NCBI RefSeq assembly: GCF_921292975.1
Contig: NZ_CAKLCM010000002.1
Span: 992,001 to 1,056,000 of the forward strand
DNA: 64,000 nt
Source of the DNA: Vibrio hippocampi
GTDB taxonomy: Bacteria; Pseudomonadota; Gammaproteobacteria; Enterobacterales; Vibrionaceae
Reading direction: 5' to 3'
The notes below the pieces were generated by a model that was not told the DNA's origin, searched no databases, and saw nothing but the letters and a program-made list of their open reading frames with translations. Numbering within the stretch: the stretch's first letter is position 1; every line of letters begins with the position of its first letter. This document shows positions 9,365 to 17,079 of this stretch, one piece after another. The translations under genes were made by a program, and so were the position numbers.

Positions 9365-11203
9365 TTAACTCTCTTCGCGCACATCAAATTCGACATGCCA
9401 TTTTTGACCATTGTCGGAGGCAATGGCTTCTAAGTAGAGTGTGCCAAGTTCTGTGACTCGTGACGCAAGGGTAACGGGGACCACTTCTCCAACACTGCGA
9501 CCTTCTGATAATGGTAAAGTCACCTGAATTTCTGGAAGTTCTTCAAGTTCTTCTGGTTGCCAGAAATCTAAGTGAACGCCGGCATCATCGTCACGTCGCG
9601 TGGTTGAGCCAAAGAATTGGAAGTGCACGGGTTGACCGATGACCAAGCCAAACTCTTGGCTTGGAACTGCAACGCTGCTGCCTTCTTCCATCCCAAATGG
9701 CGCAACACATAACGCTTCCATTGGCGGTGCCATTCCTGGAATCGCTGGCATCGCACTTTCAATACCAATGTAATAACTCGATGCGATACCACCACGGATG
9801 CGGACACCTTGCCCACGGCGCACGCTGCCATAGTAGGCTGCGCCACTGGCGACAGCGAGATCCAAATCAAGACCTGCTAGCCTCTTGGCAGTTGGCGACT
9901 GCGCTTTCTCAAGCCATTGATTAATCGTGGTAAATAAACGCTCCGACAGTAGCTTAGATTTTAGCACTCCACCGTTAAACAATAGTGCAGTGGGTTTGAT
10001 AAATTCTGGCGAACTGTTCATGCCCGGCATACCGGCAAATAGGTTATCCGCTGCATCACTTTGACGACTTAAGAACGCCGCGATATGACGAGTGATCGCC
10101 GCATCTTGTGCGTAGGGCAAGCCCATTTGGGTTAGAGCACCGCGAGCACGTTGCACCGGATGTTCATTAATCGCAACCTGAGGGAAGAAACCATCCACCA
10201 AGGTTTGCTGTACTTCTTGCTGGGTCAATTCCGTTTTGAGCGTTGCACCAAGCAGTTTTGAGCCACGACTTGGCACCACAATCGGAACCGCTTGCAGATC
10301 AGCATCGTTCAGCAAGGCTTCTTTGGCATCGCGACAGGCGTGCGTCATCGCTTGCACTTGCCACGGTTGCAACTCTTTGCCTTCTGATGCCAGTTTCATT
10401 TTAAGGCGATAGGCGAGGGCGAGATCCATGTTGTCACCGCCCAACAGAATATGTTCACCGACCGCGACACGCTCTAGGCTTAGGTTGCCATCGTTTTCGG
10501 TGACCGCAACAAGGGATAAATCCGTTGTACCACCACCGACATCAATCACAAGGACAATATCGCCAACGCTGACTTCATCGCGCCACTTGTCATCGCTATT
10601 GTCAATCCAGCTATAAAGCGCCGCTTGAGGTTCTTCAAGTAGGGTTAAATGATGCAGTCCAATGTTTCGTGCTGCTTCTGCGGTCAAATCACGCGCAGCA
10701 GGATCAAAGGAGGCAGGCACCGTAATAGTGACGTCTTGCGACTCGAGGTTGTGCTCGGGATGAGCGTGATTCCAAGCCAGTTTGAGGTGCTCAAGATAGA
10801 GTTCCGTTGCGCGCAGCGGTGACACTTTTGCCACTTCTTCTGGGCTACCTTGCGGCAAAAAGCTATCTCTGCGGTTAACGCCGCCGTGACAAAGCCAAGA
10901 TTTTGCACTAGCCACAAGGCGAATAGGCGTTTTTGCACCGAAGTTACGCGCAATCGCACCGACCAGTGCATTAGGTTCATTGGTCCAAGGCAGAGTGCGT
11001 GAGCCTGCGCCCATTTCATGTTCGTACGGTTGGTAAAGAAACGAGCCTAGTTGTTTGAATGACTCGATGGTTCCAGCTCCCGTTAATTGAGGGATATCGA
11101 CCACATAAACTTGTGGGTTTTCCACCTCAGTATCGACGTACGACATCACACAGTGAGTCGTCCCTAAATCGATACCAACACTGAATTTAGCACTATGTTC
11201 CAT
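9365..11203 (-). CDS. Hsp70-family protein (612 aa), DUF2760-associated
   Basis: An Hsp70 homologue with phosphate-1 motif GIDLGTTHCVMSYVD (residues about 10-24), phosphate-2 VIDVGGGTTDLSLVAV, connect segment VAVGEHILLGGDNMDLAL, and LLFNGGVLKS. The C-terminal 130 residues form a shortened beta-type substrate domain and end without the EEVD-like tail or long helical lid of DnaK. Its ATG overlaps the stop of the DUF2760 gene by one base (TAATG), which implies translational coupling. It resembles the N-terminal two thirds of the next Hsp70, so the pair looks like an old duplication. Probably a specialised ATP-driven chaperone working with its neighbours; the client is unknown. Confidence 0.88.
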   Translation of the reverse strand: MEHSAKFSVGIDLGTTHCVMSYVDTEVENPQVYVVDIPQLTGAGTIESFKQLGSFLYQPYEHEMGAGSRTLPWTNEPNALVGAIARNFGAKTPIRLVASAKSWLCHGGVNRRDSFLPQGSPEEVAKVSPLRATELYLEHLKLAWNHAHPEHNLESQDVTITVPASFDPAARDLTAEAARNIGLHHLTLLEEPQAALYSWIDNSDDKWRDEVSVGDIVLVIDVGGGTTDLSLVAVTENDGNLSLERVAVGEHILLGGDNMDLALAYRLKMKLASEGKELQPWQVQAMTHACRDAKEALLNDADLQAVPIVVPSRGSKLLGATLKTELTQQEVQQTLVDGFFPQVAINEHPVQRARGALTQMGLPYAQDAAITRHIAAFLSRQSDAADNLFAGMPGMNSSPEFIKPTALLFNGGVLKSKLLSERLFTTINQWLEKAQSPTAKRLAGLDLDLAVASGAAYYGSVRRGQGVRIRGGIASSYYIGIESAMPAIPGMAPPMEALCVAPFGMEEGSSVAVPSQEFGLVIGQPVHFQFFGSTTRRDDDAGVHLDFWQPEELEELPEIQVTLPLSEGRSVGEVVPVTLASRVTELGTLYLEAIASDNGQKWHVEFDVREES

Positions 11204-11835
11204 TATAACTCGACCTCAGCAGGGGCAATGATAGAGGCATCGAAATTTTCAGCTAACTTAGGCAGAGTGACCTTGTCAGCTTTCCAGCCTTTATGTACCA
11301 ATGTGCCGGTAAATGGCGCGCTGCCGGTGACATTTCCAATTAAGCGTACTGCCTGAGGGTTGAAGCCTTCAGCAATTTGAATTCGTGTTTCTTCGTCTTC
11401 GCTACGAATTGGCGAAAGCTCGAAGTATTCTGAGATCACTTTCTTACCACCCGTGTGAACCACACGCGCCGCCGCGCCAACTTCTTCATCAGAAAAAGCG
11501 GTAAGATCTTCTTGAAGGAAGTCAATCATACGCGCTTCTTTTTGCATCAGAGAAAGCAGTTGCATCGCAGAGTCTGTGGTCGCAGTGGCAAGTTTAGATT
11601 CGACTTCAACGACCTTTTCGATCACTTTCTCAACTTCAACGACTTTTTCTACTTCAACAATCTTCTCAACGGGCTTTTCTACCTCGACGATTTTTTCAAC
11701 CGGCTTTTCAACCACCTTCTCGATCACTTTGCTTTTGCGTGAAACGGCAACCGCAAGTAGCAGGACACTTGATGCGGCTAAACCAGCGTGAAGCATATCG
11801 AAAGTAGTGGGAATGACGTTTAGATCGAAGTTCAT
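11203..11835 (-). CDS. DUF2760 protein with N-terminal membrane anchor and V-E-K repeat linker
   Basis: 210 residues in three parts. Residues 12-32 (FDMLHAGLAASSVLLLAVAV) form one membrane helix. Residues about 36-78 are a low-complexity stretch built from VEKIVE/VEKVVE units, probably an extended or coiled-coil spacer. Residues 85-210 carry the DUF2760 domain (LSLMQKEARMIDFLQEDL, then GTLVHKGWKADKVTLP). The domain has no known function. The gene leads an operon with two Hsp70 genes, so a membrane-tethered co-factor that recruits them is a reasonable guess. A weak RBS (AGAGA) precedes ATG at 11835, and a Fur-box-like sequence lies 15 bases upstream. Confidence 0.85.
   Translation of the reverse strand: MNFDLNVIPTTFDMLHAGLAASSVLLLAVAVSRKSKVIEKVVEKPVEKIVEVEKPVEKIVEVEKVVEVEKVIEKVVEVESKLATATTDSAMQLLSLMQKEARMIDFLQEDLTAFSDEEVGAAARVVHTGGKKVISEYFELSPIRSEDEETRIQIAEGFNPQAVRLIGNVTGSAPFTGTLVHKGWKADKVTLPKLAENFDASIIAPAEVEL
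11596..11745 (-). repeat. Low-complexity coding repeat (V-E-K units) in the DUF2760 gene
   Basis: Degenerate 12-15-base units of the GTTGAAAAG/GTCGAAGTT kind repeat about ten times and encode VEKxVE motifs. Antisense frames here give spurious Phe/Ser/Thr-rich ORFs that should not be annotated. Confidence 0.8.
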
Positions 11836-12156
11836 AGCAATGTCTCTATATGATTATCATTATTAACTAATTTTGCGGCGGATTTTAGCATAATCAACAG
11901 TTACAAGGCGAACCTTTCACTTTAATCACTCAAGTAACCGCGAGTATTTGCTTAAAAATTCAACGTTTAAATTAAAGATTAGACCTTTTATAGTGATCAT
12001 GGCGGCTGTTTTTGACACTTTATGGTGTTGCGTATGCTAACTTTATGTAAAAATGTAAAAAAATTACACAAATTGGCACCTTTGCCGTTACTTTTTCATT
12101 TAAACAGATGATGCAACTGACAAAATAACAATAATCAAGTCAGCTAGGGCTAGAGC
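11836..12156. other. Divergent intergenic region, DUF2760 operon / diguanylate cyclase
   Basis: 321 bases of AT-rich sequence between divergent genes. Apart from the Fur-like element near 11851 no clear operator, hairpin or small ORF is visible. Both promoters should lie here. Confidence 0.5.
11851..11865. promoter_or_regulatory. Fur-box-like palindrome upstream of the DUF2760-Hsp70 operon
   Basis: TGATTATCATTATTA matches 12 of 14 defined positions of the 7-1-7 Fur consensus TGATAATNATTATCA. It lies 16 bases before the DUF2760 start codon. AT-rich DNA can give such matches by chance, so this is only a candidate. Confidence 0.3.
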
Positions 12157-13692
12157 ATGGTAACACGAGTCAACCTAGAGGATCGCGGCGTTAAGCGATA
12201 CTCTCTAACTGTGTTTGTTTGCGGAATAATGTTCACGGTTTTGATCTTACACTTAGTGAGTATTGGGCAGAAACAGACGACACAAAACAATGTTGAGTTT
12301 TTTATTGATAGGCAAGTTGAGTCTCTCGAAACACTGGTCAACAATGACATCAGTTTTATTGGCGCAGGTGCCAGTTTTTTTCAAGCGACCAACCCTCCCG
12401 CATGGGTTCATTTTTCCACATTCGCACAACCACTGATAGCTAACTCTAAAAGCCTTGTCGCCATGCAGTGGATGAAGACGGTGTATCCGGAGCAAATAAC
12501 GGATTATGTCGCAAAAATGCGTACGCGATTTCCCGGTTATAGCATAAAAACGATGCCTGAATTCGGAGTGATCAAACAAGGCTATGTCGGTGATGGTAAT
12601 AAAGCGATTTATCTGATTAGTGATACCTTTCCTATCAATAAAGCCAACGTTGAAACTCTTGGGTTCTATCCTTCTAACCCCAAAATCACTCAATTGATTG
12701 ATGCTGCAAAAAGCACCGGACTTCCCGCTATCTCTGGGCGCACGGTCTTGTTGCAGGATCGAGCGGTAGAAGGGCAGCCCCAACGTGGGTTTTTAGCATT
12801 TTATCCTGTGTTCAAATCGGGCAGTCAAACTTTGCAAGGTGTCGTTGTTGGTGCGATACGCTCCACGGTGTACTTCGACAATATGGTTACTCATACCTCT
12901 TGGGGGCAAGATATCGGAGTCCGTGTCTTGGATATCGCGCTATCCGACCCTTCAAACACTATTCTCTATCAAAATTCTCACTGGGACAGTAATCAAGGTC
13001 AAGTCACCGAAGTGACGATGAAGTTTTATAACCATGATTGGACTCTACAATTCAAGCAAGACCATAGAATGTCTGACAGCGATATATTTCTGCTCGCTTG
13101 TATCGCCTTTAGCGGTGTCGTAATTTCATTGTTGCTTGCTTATGTTGTACAACTGATGTTGCGGGAGCAGTACAGACTGGCGATGTTGGTCAGTCGCCGT
13201 ACTCGCGACTTACAATATCTCGTCGATCGCGACCCATTGACCGAAGTCTATAATCGCCGAGCCTTTAACCGACTGGCGGAATATCAAATTGAGCGCCATC
13301 AGTGCTTCTCATTAGTTATTGTTGATATTGATAATTTCAAAACGATCAACGACCAATATGGGCATGTCACCGGAGACGCTATTCTGCGTAAAGTAGCCTG
13401 CTTTATGCGAGGTTACGTATCAGATAAAGATACAGTGTTTAGACTGGGTGGCGATGAGTTCGCAATTATCTCAGAAAGGCATGACTATCTCACGTTAGGC
13501 CATTATCTTTCCAATTTATGCCGCCAAATCGAACATTTAGAATGGCCCGATATTGATCATGATTTCTCATGCACCTTGAGTATTGGTGCAGCAATTTACC
13601 GGGGCGAGCAATTAGAACAGTTGTTAAACCGCGCCGATGAACAGCTCTACTTTAGTAAGGAGCAAGGACGAAATAGAGCCAGTGTTGTGTGA
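12157..13692 (+). CDS. CHASE-domain diguanylate cyclase (GGDEF)
   Basis: 511 residues. A membrane helix (about residues 17-37) leads into a periplasmic CHASE-type sensor (about 45-300: FIDRQVESLETLVNNDISFI, then LGFYPSN). A second helix follows (about 308-335), then a GGDEF domain from about 355 (DRDPLTEVYNRRAF). The active-site motif GGDEF is intact at residues 431-435, so cyclic-di-GMP synthesis is expected. The product-inhibition I-site (RxxD, five residues before GGDEF) reads SDKD here, so feedback inhibition at the primary site may be lost. There is no EAL domain. The ligand is unknown. The gene is monocistronic, divergent from the DUF2760 operon. Confidence 0.9.
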   Translation: MVTRVNLEDRGVKRYSLTVFVCGIMFTVLILHLVSIGQKQTTQNNVEFFIDRQVESLETLVNNDISFIGAGASFFQATNPPAWVHFSTFAQPLIANSKSLVAMQWMKTVYPEQITDYVAKMRTRFPGYSIKTMPEFGVIKQGYVGDGNKAIYLISDTFPINKANVETLGFYPSNPKITQLIDAAKSTGLPAISGRTVLLQDRAVEGQPQRGFLAFYPVFKSGSQTLQGVVVGAIRSTVYFDNMVTHTSWGQDIGVRVLDIALSDPSNTILYQNSHWDSNQGQVTEVTMKFYNHDWTLQFKQDHRMSDSDIFLLACIAFSGVVISLLLAYVVQLMLREQYRLAMLVSRRTRDLQYLVDRDPLTEVYNRRAFNRLAEYQIERHQCFSLVIVDIDNFKTINDQYGHVTGDAILRKVACFMRGYVSDKDTVFRLGGDEFAIISERHDYLTLGHYLSNLCRQIEHLEWPDIDHDFSCTLSIGAAIYRGEQLEQLLNRADEQLYFSKEQGRNRASVV

Positions 13693-13779
13693 TAAAGCAA
13701 CACTTAGCCAGTAACGGGTCGAGCTTTTAATTGCTATCCGCTACAATTGGCGAGTTACTAAATAAAGACAGTTAGGGCT

Positions 13780-14310
13780 ATGAATTATAATCGCGTTGTT
13801 TGTTTTGATCTTGAGATGTGTTGTTGGAACAAGGATGGTGTTGGTACAACAGGCGAGATCATTGAGGTCGGTTTAGCTGAGATAGATCTGGTTAAGCAAC
13901 AGATCGTTAAACGCGCGCAATACTATGTAAAGCCTGAACAAGATGAGATATCCCTGTTTTGCACCGAATTAACAGGGATCACGCCTAAAAAAATCGCCAA
14001 GCAAGGGCGTCCGTTGCAATCCGTTATCCAGTCGATGATCAAAAACTTTGGCGGCCCTAATAAAATCTATACCGCTTGGGGACGAGATGACCTTATTCTG
14101 TTTGAAGAGTGTGCCGCCAAGCAGATCGATGCACCATTCAAAGAGTTTATTAATCTTGCTACCGTCTATCGTATGCAGAAACGATTGAAAGATAAGCGTA
14201 TTGGGCACCGAGCAGCACAAGAAGCGCAGGGTATTGAATGGGAAGGGCGACAGCACTCTGGCTATGTCGATGCCTATAATCTGGCCAAGCTTGCTTTGAC
14301 CTTACTGTGA
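13780..14310 (+). CDS. 3'-5' exonuclease, DEDDh family
   Basis: 176 residues with the exonuclease fold motifs in order: ExoI VCFDLEM (Asp10, Glu12), ExoII in TAWGRDDLILFEE, and ExoIII HSGYVDAYNLAKL (His followed four residues later by Asp). This is the DEDDh arrangement found in the KapD/ERI-1-like and RNase T/DnaQ groups. It should remove 3' nucleotides from RNA or DNA; the substrate cannot be read from the sequence. It is followed immediately by a strong bidirectional terminator. Confidence 0.88.
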   Translation: MNYNRVVCFDLEMCCWNKDGVGTTGEIIEVGLAEIDLVKQQIVKRAQYYVKPEQDEISLFCTELTGITPKKIAKQGRPLQSVIQSMIKNFGGPNKIYTAWGRDDLILFEECAAKQIDAPFKEFINLATVYRMQKRLKDKRIGHRAAQEAQGIEWEGRQHSGYVDAYNLAKLALTLL

Positions 14311-14331
14311 TACAACGAATTAATGACACGT

Positions 14332-14363
14332 AAAAGAGCGATGTTCGACCATCGCTCTTTCTT
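14332..14363. terminator. Bidirectional Rho-independent terminator
   Basis: AAAGAGCGATG (14333-14343) and CATCGCTCTTT (14350-14360) form an 11-bp stem with T/A runs on both sides. It separates the convergent exonuclease and TerB-like genes and touches the TerB stop codon. Confidence 0.88.
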
Positions 14364-14817
14364 ATGGTTTAGCTTGCGACGATTCTAATTTCGCACGAAT
14401 GAACTCACTATGGTCAACATAGAGTAATTCCGCCGCTTTGCGAATAACGGCGTCTTCGAGCGGGTCAATCACACCATCGGCATGAGCCACATCCCACATC
14501 GCTTTGATCAAGTGATAACGTTTCTCTTGGGGTAATTCACGTAGTTGCGAAGTAAAGTCATACAGTGAAACCGATTGTTCTACAAAGGCGTTGGCGCGAG
14601 TTATCAATTCCTCGGCTTGCGGTGCCTCCAGTGTCAACAAGCGACATAGCAGCGCCACTTTAGCTTGCTCTTCATCTGCTTCAACCGTGTGGTCAGCCTT
14701 CGAAACTTCGATTAGCAGAGCAGCGATCGCGAGTTCTGGAGTGGGGCGGTGGGTGTGGGTGGCGAGATCGTCTCCTTCAATAAGTTGTTTAAATATTGAA
14801 GTAATAGCATTAAACAT
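14362..14817 (-). CDS. TerB-family protein
   Basis: 151 residues from the start chosen here (MFNAITSIFKQLIEG); an ATG six codons further upstream is possible, but AAAGAG sits at a good distance before this one. The sequence is all-helical with two acidic repeats typical of TerB-like domains: LLIEVSKADHTVEADEEQ and MWDVAHADGVIDPLEDAVIRKAAELL. The DGxIDPxEd-type motif suggests metal binding. These stand-alone proteins (COG4103-like) are often labelled tellurite resistance, but no other ter genes are nearby and the function is unproven. Confidence 0.82.
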   Translation of the reverse strand: MFNAITSIFKQLIEGDDLATHTHRPTPELAIAALLIEVSKADHTVEADEEQAKVALLCRLLTLEAPQAEELITRANAFVEQSVSLYDFTSQLRELPQEKRYHLIKAMWDVAHADGVIDPLEDAVIRKAAELLYVDHSEFIRAKLESSQAKP

Positions 14818-14964
14818 AAACATTCTCTTTATCATGATGAAACTGACACTCTGACTTTCTGGGATGAGAAAGAAAACAGTGTGACATTAATAAATAGTCG
14901 CTAATGGATAGGAATACAAGTCTATTGGAATCGGAGTTGTAAAGGGGAAGTCGTTGGCAGTTAT

Positions 14965-15321
14965 TTAGTGAGCTTCTGTGTCCATATTCTCAAGCAACTC
15001 AACAAATTCTGAGCTTGAGGCTTCATGACCAATCAAAAAGAAACCGAGCAAGGCATCCGCAACTTGCTGTTTGTCGTCACTTTGACTAACAATTTGTTCA
15101 AGACGTAAACGCAACAGTTCTATCTCATGATCGACAAAACCACGACCTTCTTCAGTTTGTTCGCCTTCATCTGGAGCGTTATCAAACTGCATAAAGAGTA
15201 AATCGTGATCACGATGAATATCGACCAGACGTTCTGGTAAAAAGTCTTCCCCGGTAACCACTTGAATATTCTGGTCTTTTGGGAGTTGGTTAAGGATGTC
15301 GAGCAGTTTTACTAGGTTCAC
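14965..15321 (-). CDS. Conserved hypothetical protein, 118 aa, acidic
   Basis: I do not recognise a named domain. The start is GTG at 15321 with GAAG about ten bases upstream (MNLVKLLDILNQLPKDQNIQ). The protein is soluble and acidic, with a predicted helix-rich C-terminal half (IELLRLRLEQIVSQSDDKQQ) and no cysteine. It stands alone between the TerB-like gene and a divergent outer-membrane protein gene. Codon use looks like that of its neighbours, so it is probably a real gene. Confidence 0.65.
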   Translation of the reverse strand: MNLVKLLDILNQLPKDQNIQVVTGEDFLPERLVDIHRDHDLLFMQFDNAPDEGEQTEEGRGFVDHEIELLRLRLEQIVSQSDDKQQVADALLGFFLIGHEASSSEFVELLENMDTEAH

Positions 15322-15534
15322 GATACTTCAAATAGGAACGGGCTAGGTCACTCAATAATATCAATTAATTTGATTAAAAAGCCAATTAATGACGTTATAG
15401 TGACAGTTTTATGTCGAGGCGCACATAATATAACAGGTCTACCTACAATAGATAGCGCTCGTTGACGTTTATTTCACTCAATTAAATGTATAATTTTAAT
15501 TTGTAACTTTTAGTTTTTCGGAGATTCTAAAATC

Positions 15535-16863
15535 ATGATTTTTCGCCATGTCCCTTTCACTTTAGCACTGGTTTTCGGCGCGACGCCGACGATGATTTTG
15601 GCGACAGAGTTAAGTGAGCAGGAGTGGGGCATCGCTGCGCTTTGGCGCACGTCATCGATATCTTTTGACACTCAAGGCGCGGATACATCGGTATCGACTT
15701 TTATTCCAACCCTGTATTTTCAAAACGATTATGTGTTTATTGATGGACTCACTGCAGGCGCGCATTTATACAACAGCGATGATGACATTTGGCAATTGAA
15801 TGCTATTGGTCGACTTCGATTTGTTGATATCCCCAAAGACGAGCAAAACCAGAATGGTGGAGATAGCGCTGATTTCGGGTTACAACTTCAATATCAAATG
15901 GATCAGAACTGGGTAGCTCAAGCCGAACTGCTTTCAGATAAGGGTCATCGCTACCACGGTAATTTGAGATTATTGGGTGAATATGAACTGGGTGCGTTGG
16001 AGCTGAAACCTAACGTCACCTTGCGTTACAAAGATGCGGATTTCAACTCGCAGTATTACGGTCAATACAATGGTGTCAGCGAAAGTATTGGGGCGGGCTT
16101 AGATTATAGCGTCGGTGTTGAAGCGAAGTATCATGTTTACTCCAACCTGTATCTACTCGGTGAAACCAACCTACGCATGTTAGACAATAATGCCTATCAC
16201 GCCTCGGTCATTGATCAACGCTTCGAGGGGGAGGTGTTTGTTGGCTTTGGTTTCTTTAATGATAAAACCAAAACCAAGTCGCGCTCACAGGGGATAAGTA
16301 GCAAAGGTCCAAAACCGTATGTAAGAGTGGCACATGGTTGGGCGACACCGTCTAACATGAACGAAATTTTCTCGTTTAATCGCGAGAAAGATCCCTACAA
16401 CAACCAACTTACCTCGGTATTTTATGGTCATCCACTCACGGATGAGTTGTTTGGTCTGCCTTTAGACATTTATCTTAGCCCGGGTATTGCTCATCACTGG
16501 GACTCCGAAGTGCAAAGTGCAAGCACCGAGTTTGTAACTCTGCTTAAAGCTTACTACACCTTTACTTGGCCGGTAGATTTCCGCTTAGGTGTAGGAAACG
16601 GTGTTTCTTATATTGATAGCGTGACGTATATCGAACAGACCGAGATGGATGAAAAAGAGAAACGCTCCAATAAGTTTATGAACTATATCGATATTTCTTT
16701 AGATGTGAGTTTGGCTTCGTTGACCAAAAGTAACCGCTTGGAAAACTGGTGGCTAGGTTATTCACTTCACCACCGTAGCTCGATATTTGAAACCGCCTCG
16801 CAATACGGGCGTATCAAGGGCGGAAGCAACTACAATACGGTGTATCTGCAATACCACTTCTAA
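15535..16863 (+). CDS. MipA/OmpV-like outer-membrane beta-barrel protein
   Basis: 442 residues. An N-terminal signal peptide (about 23 residues, ending near ILA-TEL) is followed by alternating beta-strand sequence and a C-terminal aromatic strand (TVYLQYHF), the hallmarks of an outer-membrane barrel. The opening (WGIAALWRTSSISFDTQG, then FIPTLYFQNDYVFIDGLTAG) resembles the MipA/OmpV family. At 442 residues it is longer than OmpV (about 250), so it may hold a second barrel-like portion. A HHRSSIF stretch near the C-terminus recalls catalytic motifs of lipid A deacylases, but I cannot establish enzyme activity. Monocistronic. Confidence 0.75.
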   Translation: MIFRHVPFTLALVFGATPTMILATELSEQEWGIAALWRTSSISFDTQGADTSVSTFIPTLYFQNDYVFIDGLTAGAHLYNSDDDIWQLNAIGRLRFVDIPKDEQNQNGGDSADFGLQLQYQMDQNWVAQAELLSDKGHRYHGNLRLLGEYELGALELKPNVTLRYKDADFNSQYYGQYNGVSESIGAGLDYSVGVEAKYHVYSNLYLLGETNLRMLDNNAYHASVIDQRFEGEVFVGFGFFNDKTKTKSRSQGISSKGPKPYVRVAHGWATPSNMNEIFSFNREKDPYNNQLTSVFYGHPLTDELFGLPLDIYLSPGIAHHWDSEVQSASTEFVTLLKAYYTFTWPVDFRLGVGNGVSYIDSVTYIEQTEMDEKEKRSNKFMNYIDISLDVSLASLTKSNRLENWWLGYSLHHRSSIFETASQYGRIKGGSNYNTVYLQYHF

Positions 16864-16932
16864 TGGGTTAACGAGCAGATAGCAAAGCCGGATAAACATC
16901 AAAGCCGGGCAAGCTCTTCAGAGCAAACAACT

Positions 16933-16983
16933 AATCGCAAACATTGTTTAGTCGTAGACACTGTTTAATCGTAAACATTGTTG
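16933..16983. repeat. Three tandem 17-bp repeats
   Basis: Units AATCGCAAACATTGTTT (16933-16949), AGTCGTAGACACTGTTT (16950-16966) and AATCGTAAACATTGTTG (16967-16983) follow each other without gap in the space between the outer-membrane protein gene and hrpA. Confidence 0.8.
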
Positions 16984-17079
16984 ACTCAATGATTTGCTGT
17001 TAGTTGTTGTTAACCTCCATTTATAAGCTGTGCTACAATCCGAGCAGTTTTTAAATAGAAAAGTAAACTAGGGAACGTT

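Noticed and set aside
11455..11791. Plus-strand frames rich in Phe/Asn or Ser/Thr/Phe
   Set aside because: They are antisense readings of the V-E-K repeat codons of the DUF2760 gene.
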